From the NCBI GenBank assembly GCA_033297075.1, contig MU858143.1, forward strand, positions 78,638 through 142,637: 64,000 nucleotides of DNA, read 5' to 3'. The notes under the pieces are model-generated. The model saw only the letters and a program-made list of their open reading frames with translations, searched no databases and was not told where the DNA came from. Shown here in pieces: positions 48,009 through 59,495 of this stretch (positions are counted from its first letter, which is position 1; each line of letters opens with the position of its first letter). This stretch comes from Rhypophila decipiens (taxonomy: Eukaryota > Ascomycota > Sordariomycetes > Sordariales > Naviculisporaceae). Both the position numbers and the translations under genes were made by a program.

Positions 48009-48979
48009 AGGGAATTAATTCCGGGTTCTCTCAAGCAGGTCGCTCTCAAGAGTGACATGATCACATGGGCATGCCCAATCCCACTGTATAATGGTACGAA
48101 CCCATTGCATTAAGACCGCCATAAGAAGCAAAAGGAAAAGAGTTATCTTGGAGGAAAACAATTGTTTCTCAATGGTTGGCAAGCACTTTATTACCGAGTT
48201 CTTGACTATGGTAGGTGGACCGTACACTTTTATTTACTTGTTGTCCTCCCAAAATGCATCGCCCCGCTATGCCAAGAGACGACTGCCTTTTGGGAAAGTG
48301 CCCTGAAACCCTGCAGAGCAGCCAACCATGGGTAGGTAGCTCGGGTCAGTGCTTCCTTGAACCCCACGTCGCAGCCAGTCTGTGCGTCTGGGAAGCCCTC
48401 GAAAGTAATTGCTTCCATCACCACCTCCTCCAGACAGGCTGCCGGCGAATGCTGCCGCCTCGTGAGTCGTCGTCTTCCATTTGCAAAATTGCCAGAAACA
48501 GAGGTCAAAGACATGGTGTGGCGTGAAGAACCCCACAGGCTGCAATAACTCGAAAATAAATTCCCAGCGTCATGCAAGCCCACGATTCGCTGGTGAAGCG
48601 GATCACCGTTGAGACTCCTCAGTTGGGTAAAACTTCGCACGGCAGTTGCCGGGAGAAAGCCCAAGGGAGCTTCGCGCCGGTATGTCAAAAAGAGGCGGGA
48701 TGCGGGCCTTGAACCCTGGGCCAATGAGTGTGTTCGATGTCCAGCAGAAGGCCATCTTGGATAGGATCGTTCTTTGGGTTAGAATCATGGTCTGCTGTTG
48801 CCGTCGTCAGCATGATTTCATGATACTTGATGTATCAGGCACCCAGATCAATATCTCGAAAAACTTTGTCTACAAAGAGCGCGAGATGGCCGCGTGAACA
48901 TGGCATTCTCTCGGCCTGAGTGGTCATCGGGAATACTTGGGCACATCGATGTCGAAGCAAGCGCGTCAGGTTATTAGAC

Positions 48980-49157
48980 TACAACTGGAAATTATAAAAA
49001 CGTCGAATTCTTGTTATTCCAGCCCAGTGCGGGTTGTAAAACATGTTACTACTAACATGTTTGGGGGGTCTTATTATAAATTTAGCTAGAAAGTATAATT
49101 TTGGAGAAGTTTTAGAGAATATATAAATATATAAAATATAGTATATATATATTTATT
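48980..49157. other. AT-rich patch abutting the miniature LTR element
   Basis: Very AT-rich, ending in repeated TATA strings right up to the LTR at 49158. It resembles the AT-rich repeat DNA at 27-28 kb and suggests an older, decayed repeat as the insertion site. Confidence 0.5.
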
Positions 49158-49568
49158 TGTGACGAATTCACTAGTCTAGAACCCTACCACTAGGCCATGG
49201 AACCCTCCGCAAAAGGATGTCGAATTTGAAGTCAAACGCCGACTTGAAATCAAGGGTTATATACACATCGTGACATCCCCCGTTCAATCCAGAGTTCGTC
49301 CTCGAACTCTAACCCTGTCTTGGGCTAGCGAGCAACTAGTGCGGGGGTCTGACGGCTTAGTCACATCCGTGTGTATAGGAACAACCGAAAAAGAGTTCAC
49401 AGTCATTTTTCCAACCACGGGCTCGAACCGTGGCCGTGTTGACTTGAAATTGTGACGAATCCACTAGTCTAGAACCCTACCACTAGGCCATGGAACCCTC
49501 CGCAAAAGGATGTCGAATTTCAAGTCGAACGCCGACTTGAAATCAAGGGTTATATACACATCGTGACA
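49158..49568 (-). mobile_element. Complete TRIM-like miniature LTR retrotransposon (411 bp), second copy
   Basis: Two 118-bp direct repeats (49158-49275 and 49451-49568) differ at three positions and enclose a 175-bp core. Read on the minus strand, LTRs start TGTCACGATG and end CGTCACA. TATATAA (49556-49550) lies 30 bp before GACTTGAAAT (49526-49517), whose exact complement ATTTCAAGTC (49450-49441) is the first internal sequence after the 5' LTR. The core has a perfect T-arm-like hairpin with TTCGAGC in the loop, a GAGTTCG/CGAACTC hairpin (49292-49309), and GAACGGGGGA just before the 3' LTR, like a polypurine tract. Part order matches the copy at 28 kb although the sequences differ widely. 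No clear target duplication is visible (TTATT left, GTTGG right), so the locus may have rearranged. No coding capacity. Confidence 0.78.
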
Positions 49569-52552
49569 GTTGGTGTATATGTATAACCAGTAATCAATAC
49601 CACCAAGGCCTTGTAGAGGCAGACAGGGTACTACGAGCCTTGATCGCCTTCCACTGCAGTCTCTGCCAGGCTCAGAGCGAGGGGTGAGCAGAAACCGTCA
49701 AGTTGCAGCTACGGAGTATCCGTACATATCCGTACGTGCGTAGGTGCCTCCCTCCGGACTACCTTACTGCTTCCAAACTCTAACAGTACCACGCAGGCTG
49801 GGCATCTTCGCATCTTTGGGCAGTTTGAATCCGACGGTTCCATCTCTAGCAATAACTTCGTTGGGGATCAAGCGAGCACTGGCCACATATAACTGCCAGG
49901 AGTCTTAGAACTGTTATCCGTGCTGCTTTAAGACTGCGTGAGTGCCTAAACACGATGAAGCCTCAGTACGGAGTACCTTACTTTAGTACTCCACATTCGG
50001 TACACCTCCGGCCGGGGACAGGGGCGGCAACACCCGTTGGAGGCTGGGCCGTCACTAGACCGGGCCCTGCTGCTTGACCTGGACCTTGGCCCGCACCTCT
50101 TGACACAGCACAGCAATCTACCTCCTTGTTCACAAGTGCAGAGGATTGCCGAGACCGTTGCGCTTGCAACCTGGGGACCTCATGTTCATAGCAAAGTTGG
50201 TTAGGATGTAGGAGATTGCAACAGGTTCTCCTCATCGGATTTGGGGATATCCCCATTCGTTCAACAGACCGGTCAAGAGGTGGGCATTTACACGCAGTCT
50301 GGCAGCAGCCAACAGGTTATGTAATATGTTATAAATGACTGCCAACCGCGCCCCCGAGCTGCAGGCTTGGTGCAGCCCATTGTGCAAGACGACCATGACA
50401 TCCAGGACATCTTATCCCACCCCTCCAGCAATGACAGCAACAAAGTCGACCGCGGGTAAGGTGGACCACAAGGTTATGTTGGTTGTTGAATGCTGCTTAG
50501 AGTAGATGTTCAACCTGTAAAGAACAGTACGAAATAACACGGGAAGCTCCGTTTCCGAGACTGGAAAAGAATGCATTTGGATGTGATACAGACACTTTCT
50601 TCCAGACCCCGCTTTATGCTTGTATTGGCTTCAGGACACTCGCACCTGCCAGGATTTGGCCAGTAACCTGGGAACTGTCAAGGTTTGGAACACCATATCA
50701 TTGAGATGACCTAACAGGAAGGCGTGTCGTCACTGGGATATGCCTAAGCTTTGTGACCTGGAAGGAGCCTATCATCTCCCGTTAGGGACCGGTAACAGCT
50801 ATCACCTCTCCGCCTGCCTTCTACAGACCAAAGTCCTATGTCACGTCTAGCAGCAAGACGAACAATCCAATGAACCGATGTACAAGGGAAATTTGGGGAG
50901 CAAGTGCTTTGACTCTTTTGGGGGCGGTTGTCTCCATTCAGGCCGAATAATCGCCGCAACAACAACCGCAACAAGCCAGCATGGAATTTCCAGTGGCTCT
51001 TGCTGCTAGTGTACATATTTCTCTTGGAAGCCGGACAGCAAAGAGTCTCCACAGTTGGTCGCGCTTAGCCGGCCAGGGCCAGGGCCACTGGGTGACTGGG
51101 CGAATTTGGACGGATTCAACCTCCCTGCCGCTGTGGGCCAGGGCCTTAACCAACTTGGTCCCAGGTAACTGCGTAGGGAATTGGACGAAGCAACCAATCC
51201 CGCCTTTCCCCTCCGAATTGGTTCGGACATACCTGGTAACAGACAACAACCAACAAAAACAGACACATCACATCAACGTTGACCTTTCTCACCTCCTCTT
51301 GACCCTCAGACCCGAAATCTAGCCCCAGGTTGGTCTCGGAAGTTCGGATACCAAAGCCCTCGAGGCGGTTGAAGCAATCCACCGAGTTCATAACAAACCT
51401 ATGGTTGATGTTGGTGCACCCAGAATCCGTCACGCAGCACGCATCTTCTTGTCCGACACACAGCATCCAATTCCACTTCGCAGAGTTATCTATCGGGGGC
51501 TAAACCACCGGCTCTTGCATTATCACCTCCCTAATCTTCATCCTTCCTTTTGTCTTGACACCGCTTGGTTCTGTTTACATCTTTGAGCCATCTCCCCTCT
51601 TGGTCCCTTCTTCTGCTTCAATCCAGTCACTCGTTTCAGTCTGCCTCGATTCTGTTTTGTCGACTTGTCAAGACTCACAACAATTGATCCAGACCAGCCT
51701 GGTTCGCTTCCCCGGGTCCCACAACTTCGATACGCCGACTTTGATAACCTGGCCATACGCTACCCGTGATCCAAACTCATCCTCCGGTATTCACCGTGTA
51801 CCTGTCACGCTGTCTCTCGGGTATTGTGCCATCTACGTGCCTCTACTTCTGCCCTGTGCTCGGTGGGAGTAAAAGTTATATATTCATATTCCCTAGTCGC
51901 CTGTTCACCTCCTCGCAGCTCCACGGCCGTTGTTGCAGCTCGCTCAGTTACTCGTGTGGTTTTGTCTGTGCGAAACCGCAAGACATTGCTGCTTTGGTGT
52001 AACAACATCGACCAGCTCTCGCATGCGAATACCGCCTTGTCCGCCTCCTTCGTTGGCTTCTCCTTCGTTCCGCCATATACTTGCAGCGCTTTATAGCATA
52101 GCTCTGTAGCAGGGCGGGTGAGACTTGATATCTTCACTTCACCCCAAGGTGACGGCGGGATCTGTGTCTTACCTCGCTCGGGTACCAGAGAAGCCGGCAA
52201 AGGCAAAAAGGGCCGTCTTCTCCCTCTCGAGACTGCATATCATATATCTTGTCACCCAAACCTGTCCCCTCCTCCCTTGGCCGTTCGTGTCGTGGAGTCG
52301 TCTGTCCCCCCGAACTTCACGCCCCCGGTTTAACGCCATCGGTTGCTTTGACACACCACGAGAGCAGCTCGTGATCCGCGAGAAGTGTGCCTGTCCCTAT
52401 CCCTTGGAACGTTCGGCTTACGCCCATCCTCCAACTTTTCGAGCCTGGCGGTCTTTCGTCCCGTTGTTGTGTTGTCAACGTATGGAGAGACTGCCTGATC
52501 ATTCTTGATTATTTGCGCCAGCTCTCTGAGCGGCTGGCGGCCATCAGTCTCC

Positions 52553-54539
52553 ATGGATCCGCGAGACCAGACGTTTATGACAATTCACAGTAAGTGCATC
52601 GTCTTCCTTCTTCTCTCTTCTTTTCTTGTCGGGTCCCCGGGGTGTGGTCTACCTATGGAACGTTCACTGGACTTGATAGTTGACGGCTTGGCCCCGCAGA
52701 CCTCACTCCTGACGCGAACATATTGTTTGCCTCTGACTCGATATTCGACATACTCGGCTACCAACCCGATGAAGTGCAGGGGAAATCATGTTTCGACTAC
52801 TTTCACCCGAAAGAGGTCCCCTTCGCCCGCTCCATCCACCGTCGAGGTGTCCTGTTGGACAAGGCTGCCGTGCTGCACTATGCCCGCATCCTCGCCAGGA
52901 ACGGCGAATGGGTAAGCTGCGAGTGCTGCTTCACCGTCGTTCACGATGTATTAGTTGCATGCACCAGCATCTACTTGAGGGGAACGAAGAGCGAGAGTAG
53001 GTCTTTTTGCCTTGGACGCTAACAGGGACGTCACTGACAACGAGAGAAGGACGGGCCATAGATGCACCACAAATTAGGAGGATATTCTCCAGTTCGCCGC
53101 GAGACCCCCGATATCACATGCTCGAACATTTGTCGCCCAAATTCAAGATGCCGGCAATGGAGCATGAACCCCGTGCGGCACTCATCCTGAACCGCTTCAC
53201 AAGAAACTTGAGCATCATGTTCGCGACGAACGCTGTAACGGCGATCCTAGGCTTGCGACCAAACGAGATTAAAGACAAGGCGTTCTACGAAATAATACAG
53301 GAAAATTGTTTGCAGAATGCAATACAATGCCTGGAAAGCGCCAAGGCAAATGAGTCCATAGCCTACCTTCGTTTCAACTATCGAGATCCGCGTGTGGAGA
53401 GGAACGATGGACTAGCGGAAGAAAACGAAGGAGAGGGAGAAGAGGATGGGCACGAATGGGAGCGAGTCGACACTAGAAGAGGCTCTGCCAGTCGAGTCGC
53501 CCGACTGGACAGTACTGAGATGGAAGTTGACGTGGCCGGAACAGAGGGTATCACTGAGACCGGATACCAAATAGGGGAGAGAACCCCAGCTGCGGCCACT
53601 TCTTTGGTGCCCTCGTCGCCAACAACAGCCGCCGGTAGCGCACGAACTCGTCCCGGGCGGTCTAATGGCCGAGGGGAACCGGCACTGGAACTGGAAGCGG
53701 TTGTATCCTGCACCTCTGACGGACTGGTTGTGGTCCTTCGTAGGGCCAGACCCCCGATTCCGAATTCTCACGTGCCGCTGATGCCCGGCTTCAACTTGGA
53801 GAACGGTATGTGCGCTGCGCCGTGGGCCCAACGCCCGATAGAACCCTATGTGCCACCCGAGCTTCTCTACACCTTCCGGCCACCCTTGCGTCCACAATAC
53901 ATGCCGCTGAGAGAGAGCGTCAAAGCAGCAGGCGGGCCACCAATTGACCAGGCACTGAGATCAATACGGGAAGCTGCCGTCTTTGCCTGGCCCCTAATTG
54001 GCATCAATGGGAACCTGGCAGAGTACAGCCATGGCCGACCAGCGGCCGGCGCACAGCCGCCAGACGGACTCCCCATCTGGGATCCTACCGCTGGCCCGAC
54101 CGAGTACGAGGGACCCGAAAACTATGCCGCCAACCGGCATCACCGACCATCTAATATGGCGAAGACTAATGAAGCGCCCAGGCTCTCATATAGACATGAA
54201 GCATCCGATGCAAACCCGGAAAGGCCTCCCAGAGACTACAGTCTTGGGCTTGGCTCAGCTGCCGCACCGACCTGGCCCAGTACTCCGCCGTCGGCTTCTG
54301 ACGAGGCTACCGCTGCTGGGCCCTTCTCACACAGCAATTCTCTCCAGCGTCGAGCATCACAACCTCTTCTTCGTCCACCTCCTGGGCAGGCCGTGGAGCC
54401 CAGCCTGAACCCACAACTACCGGTGGAACCTTGGGTCGAGGCTGTGAGGTCACGATCGTATAACCAAGGCTACACGACGCCCAGTCCGAGAGCACACAGC
54501 CCTTCTGAATCGCCCAAAGATAACAGGTATTTATGGTAA
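52553..54539 (+). CDS. Double-PAS-domain protein with long disordered tail
   Basis: Three exons (52553-52589, 52700-52996, 53050-54539) give 607 residues. Intron 1 (110 bp) is GTAAGT...GCAG; intron 2 (53 bp) is GTAGGT with a CTGAC branch site and GAAG acceptor, restoring KSERRAIDAPQIRRIF. PAS 1, about residues 12-108, has the typical LTPDANILFASDSIFDILGY, a DEVQGKSCFDYFHP loop and a terminal strand before LVACTSIYLRG. PAS 2 begins near residue 145 (LILNRFTRNLSIMFATNAVT, ILGLRPNEIKDKAFYEII) and seems to be completed only after a roughly 110-residue acidic and Ser/Thr-rich insert by LEAVVSCTSDGLVVVLRRARP. The remainder is Pro/Ser-rich. Neither PAS shows the LOV flavin motif GRNCRFLQ, so photoreception is unlikely. 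The role, probably signalling or transcriptional, is unknown. Confidence 0.82.
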
Positions 54540-54540
54540 G

Positions 54541-55312
54541 CGGTCTCGACTGCTAGTAGGATATAGGTGGTCAGGAAAGCGGAATCGTTGCCATGAGTCT
54601 CGGGGGGGGGGGGGGGGGGTGCGTTTTACGCCATTGAATTACATCATTTTATTAGAAACGATCGATTTCCTACCAAAGCTGGAGAGGACTGGTTTTGGTA
54701 AAGGGATCATTACATGGCATGGGATTGCTGAGAATAGAAAAAAACGACTAATGAAGATACCCTTGTTTGAAGCATATAACGGTTGGGAGTGTTATTATCT
54801 GGTGGTTTTATGATTTTAATCTCTCTTTGGGTTTCTGTTTTAGGAGTACGGATAACAAAATGGAATGAATTCATTTTACATTTTATTCCGTATTTCAGGA
54901 CCCAGAATCTTAGGTTGGCCTCAGGTAAGGTTGGTATGTCGTAAAGGCATGTATGTACAGTTCGGACCAGGCACCCAGGAAGCCCCTCCCTTTGCCGAGC
55001 ACAAGCAAGAAGCTTTGGCCACATTTAGGCCCGGCCAAATCACAGCGAAGCGTCAGCCGGCAGCATCCCATGTAACCTTGGCCAAATTGAACACGAAGAC
55101 AAACGTACGTAATTCCCTGGAGAACCAACTTGCAACTACACCAAGGAGCTTTTTTTCTTCTTTTCCTGACCAAAGACTTGTTCGTACAGTACAAAACAAC
55201 ACAGACGGTCTAGCTGCCTCTTTTCGAATCTGATTAATCACCTTTCTGGCCCGTTTCTACTAGGACCGGACAGCTGTCGCAGAAGATCACACAACAGCAA
55301 GGGCAATCAATC
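54541..55312. other. Intergenic region between the PAS gene and YIP4
   Basis: About 0.77 kb. A run of 18 G lies at 54602-54619. Nothing else is recognised. Confidence 0.5.
54602..54619. repeat. Poly-G run of 18
   Basis: Eighteen consecutive G, about 60 bp after the stop codon of the PAS gene and so probably within its 3' untranslated region. The exact length may be a sequencing estimate. Confidence 0.85.
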
Positions 55313-56443
55313 ATGGCCGCACCAGGACGCGGCGGCTATGCCCATACTCCCGCACATTCACACGCAGAAGATGACGGGGACTTGATTGATCCCGATGATG
55401 GTGGGTTTAATTTCTCCATCTCTTCTACTTATCTACTACAAACGCAGTCTCGTCGAGCCCAAATACCAAGTTAGCTACGAAAACACACTAACACCGTCTG
55501 TCTCTAGCCGACCTCGATGACTTTGACGATCCCCTCCAACAACAACAACAACCATCCTCTTCCTCACAGCGGACAGCTCTAACAGGCACAATCGGGAGCT
55601 CCGGCAGTGCAGGCAACAGCAACACGTGGACGAGCCGCATCCCGGGCGAAGACCGACGCGCACCGACAAACACCATCGACGAAACAGTCTGGGAAACCCT
55701 CCGTCGGGACTTGCTCGCCATCTGGTCCAAAATGCGCGAGGTCTTGTACCCCAAGTACTTATTCGGGGGCACCATGTTTGAGTCGGAGGACGGGCTGCGG
55801 GGCGCGTATGCGAACCTTCGCGGTGCGGGACTGAGCGGTGCGAGGGAGGAGCTTGCTGGACTGGCGGGTCGAGTCATGGACCCGGAGAGCTTGTTGGGTG
55901 GGAGCAATAGTATGTCGCCCGGCTTGAGGGATTGGGACCTGTGGGGGCCGTTGATCTTTTGTCTGGTGCTGAGTAGCCTGTTGAGCTTTAGTGGGAGGGA
56001 CGAGCAGAGGGATATCGTGTTTAGTGGGGTCTTTGCGCTGATTTGGATTGGGGAGGCGGTTGTTACGCTGCAGATTAAGTTGTTGGGGGGGAATATGTGA
56101 GCTTTTCTTTTCTTGGTCTTTTTCTTTTCTTTTTTCTTTCTTTTTTTTTTTTTTGCAAGTGGTCTTTGCTAACGTGTGGTTCTTATGCAATAGTTCGTTT
56201 GCGCAGAGTGTCTGTATCATTGGGTACACGCTCTTCCCGCTCGTCATCGCCGCCTTCTTGTCGGCCGTCCATCTGTGGTGGATCATCAGGATTCCGGTGT
56301 ACTCGCTACTGGTGCTCTGGTCTATTGCTGCGGGTGTGAGTATCCTTGGTGGGAGCGGCGTGGTCAAGAACCGTGTCGGCCTGGCGGTTTACCCGCTCTG
56401 CGTGTTTTACATTGGGCTTGGGTGCTTGTGTTTTATTAGCTAG
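55313..56443 (+). CDS. YIP4: Yip1-domain Golgi membrane protein (YIPF6/Yip4 type)
   Basis: Yip1-family proteins are multi-pass Golgi/ER membrane proteins that bind Rab GTPases in vesicle transport. Exons 55313-55400, 55508-56096 and 56194-56443 encode 308 residues. The introns of 107 and 97 bp are GT-AG; the second has GCTAAC and joins LLGGN-ISFAQSVC. The N-terminal 60 residues are acidic, then Gln/Ser-rich. The conserved core begins at TIDETVWETLRRDLLAIWSKM and VLYPKYL, typical of the YIPF6 branch. Five hydrophobic segments follow: DLWGPLIFCLVLSSLLSF, GVFALIWIGEAVVTLQI, SVCIIGYTLFPLVIAAFL, IPVYSLLVLWSIAAGVSIL and LAVYPLCVFYIGLGCLCFI. Length and topology agree with Yip4. The polypyrimidine stretch in intron 2 (56100-56155) is unusually long. 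Confidence 0.93.
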
Positions 56444-59400
56444 GTACCCAAGGTAGTTTTGTGATATGGTGGGTGGGAGAGGACATGAACCTTGGTTCCT
56501 CTCTCTACCCTTTGTTGGATATTAAAGGCTCTGGGGGCGAGACGGTTCTCTTGTTATGACTTGTTTCTATGGGCCTGATCACTAGTTGTGCTGTATTGTA
56601 CTGTGATTGTGTATTTGTAGATTATCACCGGCCCATACCTAATACTATCATCTGCTGCCACTTCATTTCTTCCTTTCTCCCACTTGAGAGGTTCATTAGT
56701 GTGCAAAACTAACTGCGCTATTTGCAGATGGATGGTTCTTTTTCCTTGTAGTATGCTTTGCCTCGGGATGTTTTCTGGCTGGTGGCTTGTCGAGCCGCGA
56801 GCCTCGACTCGAAGATAATACCTGGATAGGCTGTGATTTCTCATGTGAATCAACATGAAGTTGGGAAGTAATGGATAATCAGATCTGGTTCTTTCACGAT
56901 TGCTTGTCTGGGAGGTCGTCGGTTGTTCAGGCTATTGCTGCTTTGGGTGTAGTTCTAGATCAGATACTTGGATAGGAAACCAGGCCGACTGACCGAGGTT
57001 CATGAAGGGCCCTTTCTTCTTTCGTTCACTTTCCACGAGTGATACTAAAGGGTTGAACATTGAAAAAACAAGGTACCAGACTAGGCAGCCGCCATGAATG
57101 GTAGTTATGGTACTGCACCCGCCGTATATGAAACGGGACGAAAACAGACAGGAATTATAGAGCAAGGGTTATTGATCAACAAGCAGGGGAAATGGGATTG
57201 TTGATCTCTATGGTTGGTGATACTGACGGGCTTAACTTTGCTCTTTGTACAGACAGGCAAGGCAAGCAAAGCAGGTCGTTAATTATTGCGCGCGGTATCG
57301 TAAGGATAAGAGAGACCAAGTAACCAAGACGCAGATATCGAAGTCCCTCGGTGACCGGTGGTAGTTTCCACCTCACACCTGTTTGAATCTCCGGGAACCT
57401 TGTAGTAATTGATCTTGAATTCAACTCACCGCCACCTACCTTACTATATAACCCTATCCATGCAAGCGCGTAAAATGTCTGGGGTGGGTGAGATGTGAAT
57501 GTCACCGTAAGCTTGAAGGGAGGATGGATAGTGTATGGACGTCCCATTGAACGACACTACGGGACGAAGTTCGGCATGTCAAAGCCTCGGTCCCGTCCGT
57601 CTATTATGCTCACTCACCTCAGTATGGACATGATACCGAGACTCGACCGAAGCCGAGAGACGGGGCCTCGACGGAGGCTACCTGCCCAGCCCACCTGACC
57701 GAATCGTGAGGTATTGCTGAGCCTCCAAATATAAATTCAGAAGATGAAGCCCGTCGCTGTACGACACGACATGGCATCTCACCTCAATATGTGTCAGCCG
57801 TATAAGTAAGGTATTTTCATTCCGCCTTCTAGAAACACCTCCTGACAAAAAGCTGAGTGAATGATCTCGGTTGTAGTAGCAGCTCTTTGTCAGCGCCTCG
57901 GAGGCAACATACAAAAAGCTACAGACGAGACAAGGCACGGCGACAAAATGCTACACATCATCGAGCTTGGCGTTGGATGAAGAACACTTTGCACTTGGTC
58001 ACCTATGATTATCCGATTACACTTCTTTTGCATATGGCTCCGGGGTAGCAGGGCCTTCTGGAAAGATTGTGCAGTGATGGCTGTACCTCGGGGTGGGATA
58101 TCCCGATCACTCATTGTCTAGAGAATCGAGCCTGTTCGAGCGAGGGGTGTGATCGGAGTTAAGAGCGATAGGCTCCCGAGAGGCATTGGTCTGCCAATCA
58201 CACCAGGATCACCAAGAAGGAAGTCTCAATATGCATAGACGGATACCGGCACCGATGGCGCTCAGGAAGGTCGGAATGTTGTACATACGCTTATTAGCGC
58301 TGCTGACTTTTAGCTCCGGTTTCCTTTCCTGGGGTAACAAGCCGAATACCCTGGGACCCGCGCGGTGTAGAAGGGAATTTCTGGTTTCACACTCACCCTT
58401 CTGCTTCGTATAATGACTTTGACGATGTTGCGCTAAACTGCCCGTACGAGGACTGGACTTGAGACCATGACATTTATTTTTAATTCAACAAAGTCGTATG
58501 CTTGGCTTTACAGCAGAGGTGCCAAGCGGCGAAAGCCACCTCCACAACTGGAGAGCGGAACAGCATTCCGCACCGTTGAGAAACGAAATTGATGGATCCA
58601 GAATCTCAACCGGGACACACTAGTGACTCGGGGTGGCTTTCCCACGAGCTTTCAATTCTTGCGGCATTCTTGCGCTGTGCACCACGGATGGTGGCGAGGG
58701 TAGCGGTAAAGGGACGGAGTAGTAATGGATGAATAAGACTCCCGTTCGAGTAAAAAGTACCCTGCCGGCCGCATCGGTGGAAAAGGTGACCGAATATAGG
58801 AGCTGCCCCTCAGTCGGGCACTCATCGGGAAACGCTCGATTACGTCGACGGCGAGAAGAAGGAAGGAACCCACGAGGCACCAGCGGGTGAGAGACAATTC
58901 GATGAAGGAGGGTGGCACTTTTGGCACTTCTTGGGCATCTCAGCATGGCTAATACCATGGGACTTGAGCTTTTTACATGGTCATTGTCATCACCGTGGCA
59001 GTCGCAGCCCATGGCCATCTCTTCGCCATACCGCCCATATTATGGCCTAGTCGCCCACATTTTCACCCAACTTGTCGAAGATCATTATTCCCCGACATTG
59101 GACACAACCTACATACCATTACTCACACATTGAGCTTCTTTCTAATCCAGAATCTAGGTGGATTGTCGTTTCTTGAAATATCTTTCACCTCGACCTTTCG
59201 ATGTGGTTTTATTGGTGATTATTGATCTCGAGATTCTTTTCTCGGAAGCTGCGAAGGAACGGAACCAGGTTCCCCTCATTTTCAGCACGTAACCCGTAAC
59301 GGGGTTTTGTTAGGTATTCCCAAAGAGTGTCGGGTCCTGCCTTCCCCCCCAGCTGCCCCCCAAGCCGGCAGTTGCTTTCCCGCCTTCCGCCTCCCGCCTT

Positions 59401-59495
59401 CCCCCTTCTTGCTCCATTCGACCCGTTGGTTCTTATTTCCAGCGGTCTCGCCTCTTCTCCTGTCACCTTGCACAAGCTTTTCTTGGGTGCCGTCG
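56444..59495. other. Intergenic region
   Basis: About 3 kb without a supported gene. A 132-codon minus-strand frame (58620-59018) has no recognisable domain. The last 200 bp are strongly C/T-rich and are probably the leader of the Zn2Cys6 gene. Confidence 0.45.

Larger units (their letters stand above)
46601..52552. other. Repeat-bearing intergenic region
   Basis: About 6 kb. It contains a foldback element (47480-48008), an AT-rich stretch (about 48980-49157), a complete miniature LTR element (49158-49568) and four of the window's six TACGGAGTA motifs. A candidate 77-codon frame (47322-47555) ends inside the foldback arm. The last kilobase is pyrimidine-rich and probably includes the promoter and leader of the PAS gene. 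No supported protein-coding gene. Confidence 0.5.

Noticed and set aside
48695..48715. B-box-like GGGTTCAAGGCCC on the minus strand
   Set aside because: Imperfect B box and no A box upstream; not a tRNA.
48230..48724. 164-codon minus-strand open frame
   Set aside because: It does not begin with ATG, has no recognisable domain, and lies in repeat-rich DNA.
49276..49450. Classical tRNA-primed binding site starting TGG after the 5' LTR
   Set aside because: No TGG-start sequence complementary to a tRNA 3' end follows the LTR in either full copy; the sequence instead pairs with the LTR itself.
58620..59018. 132-codon minus-strand frame
   Set aside because: No recognisable motif and an uneven composition; not supported as a gene.
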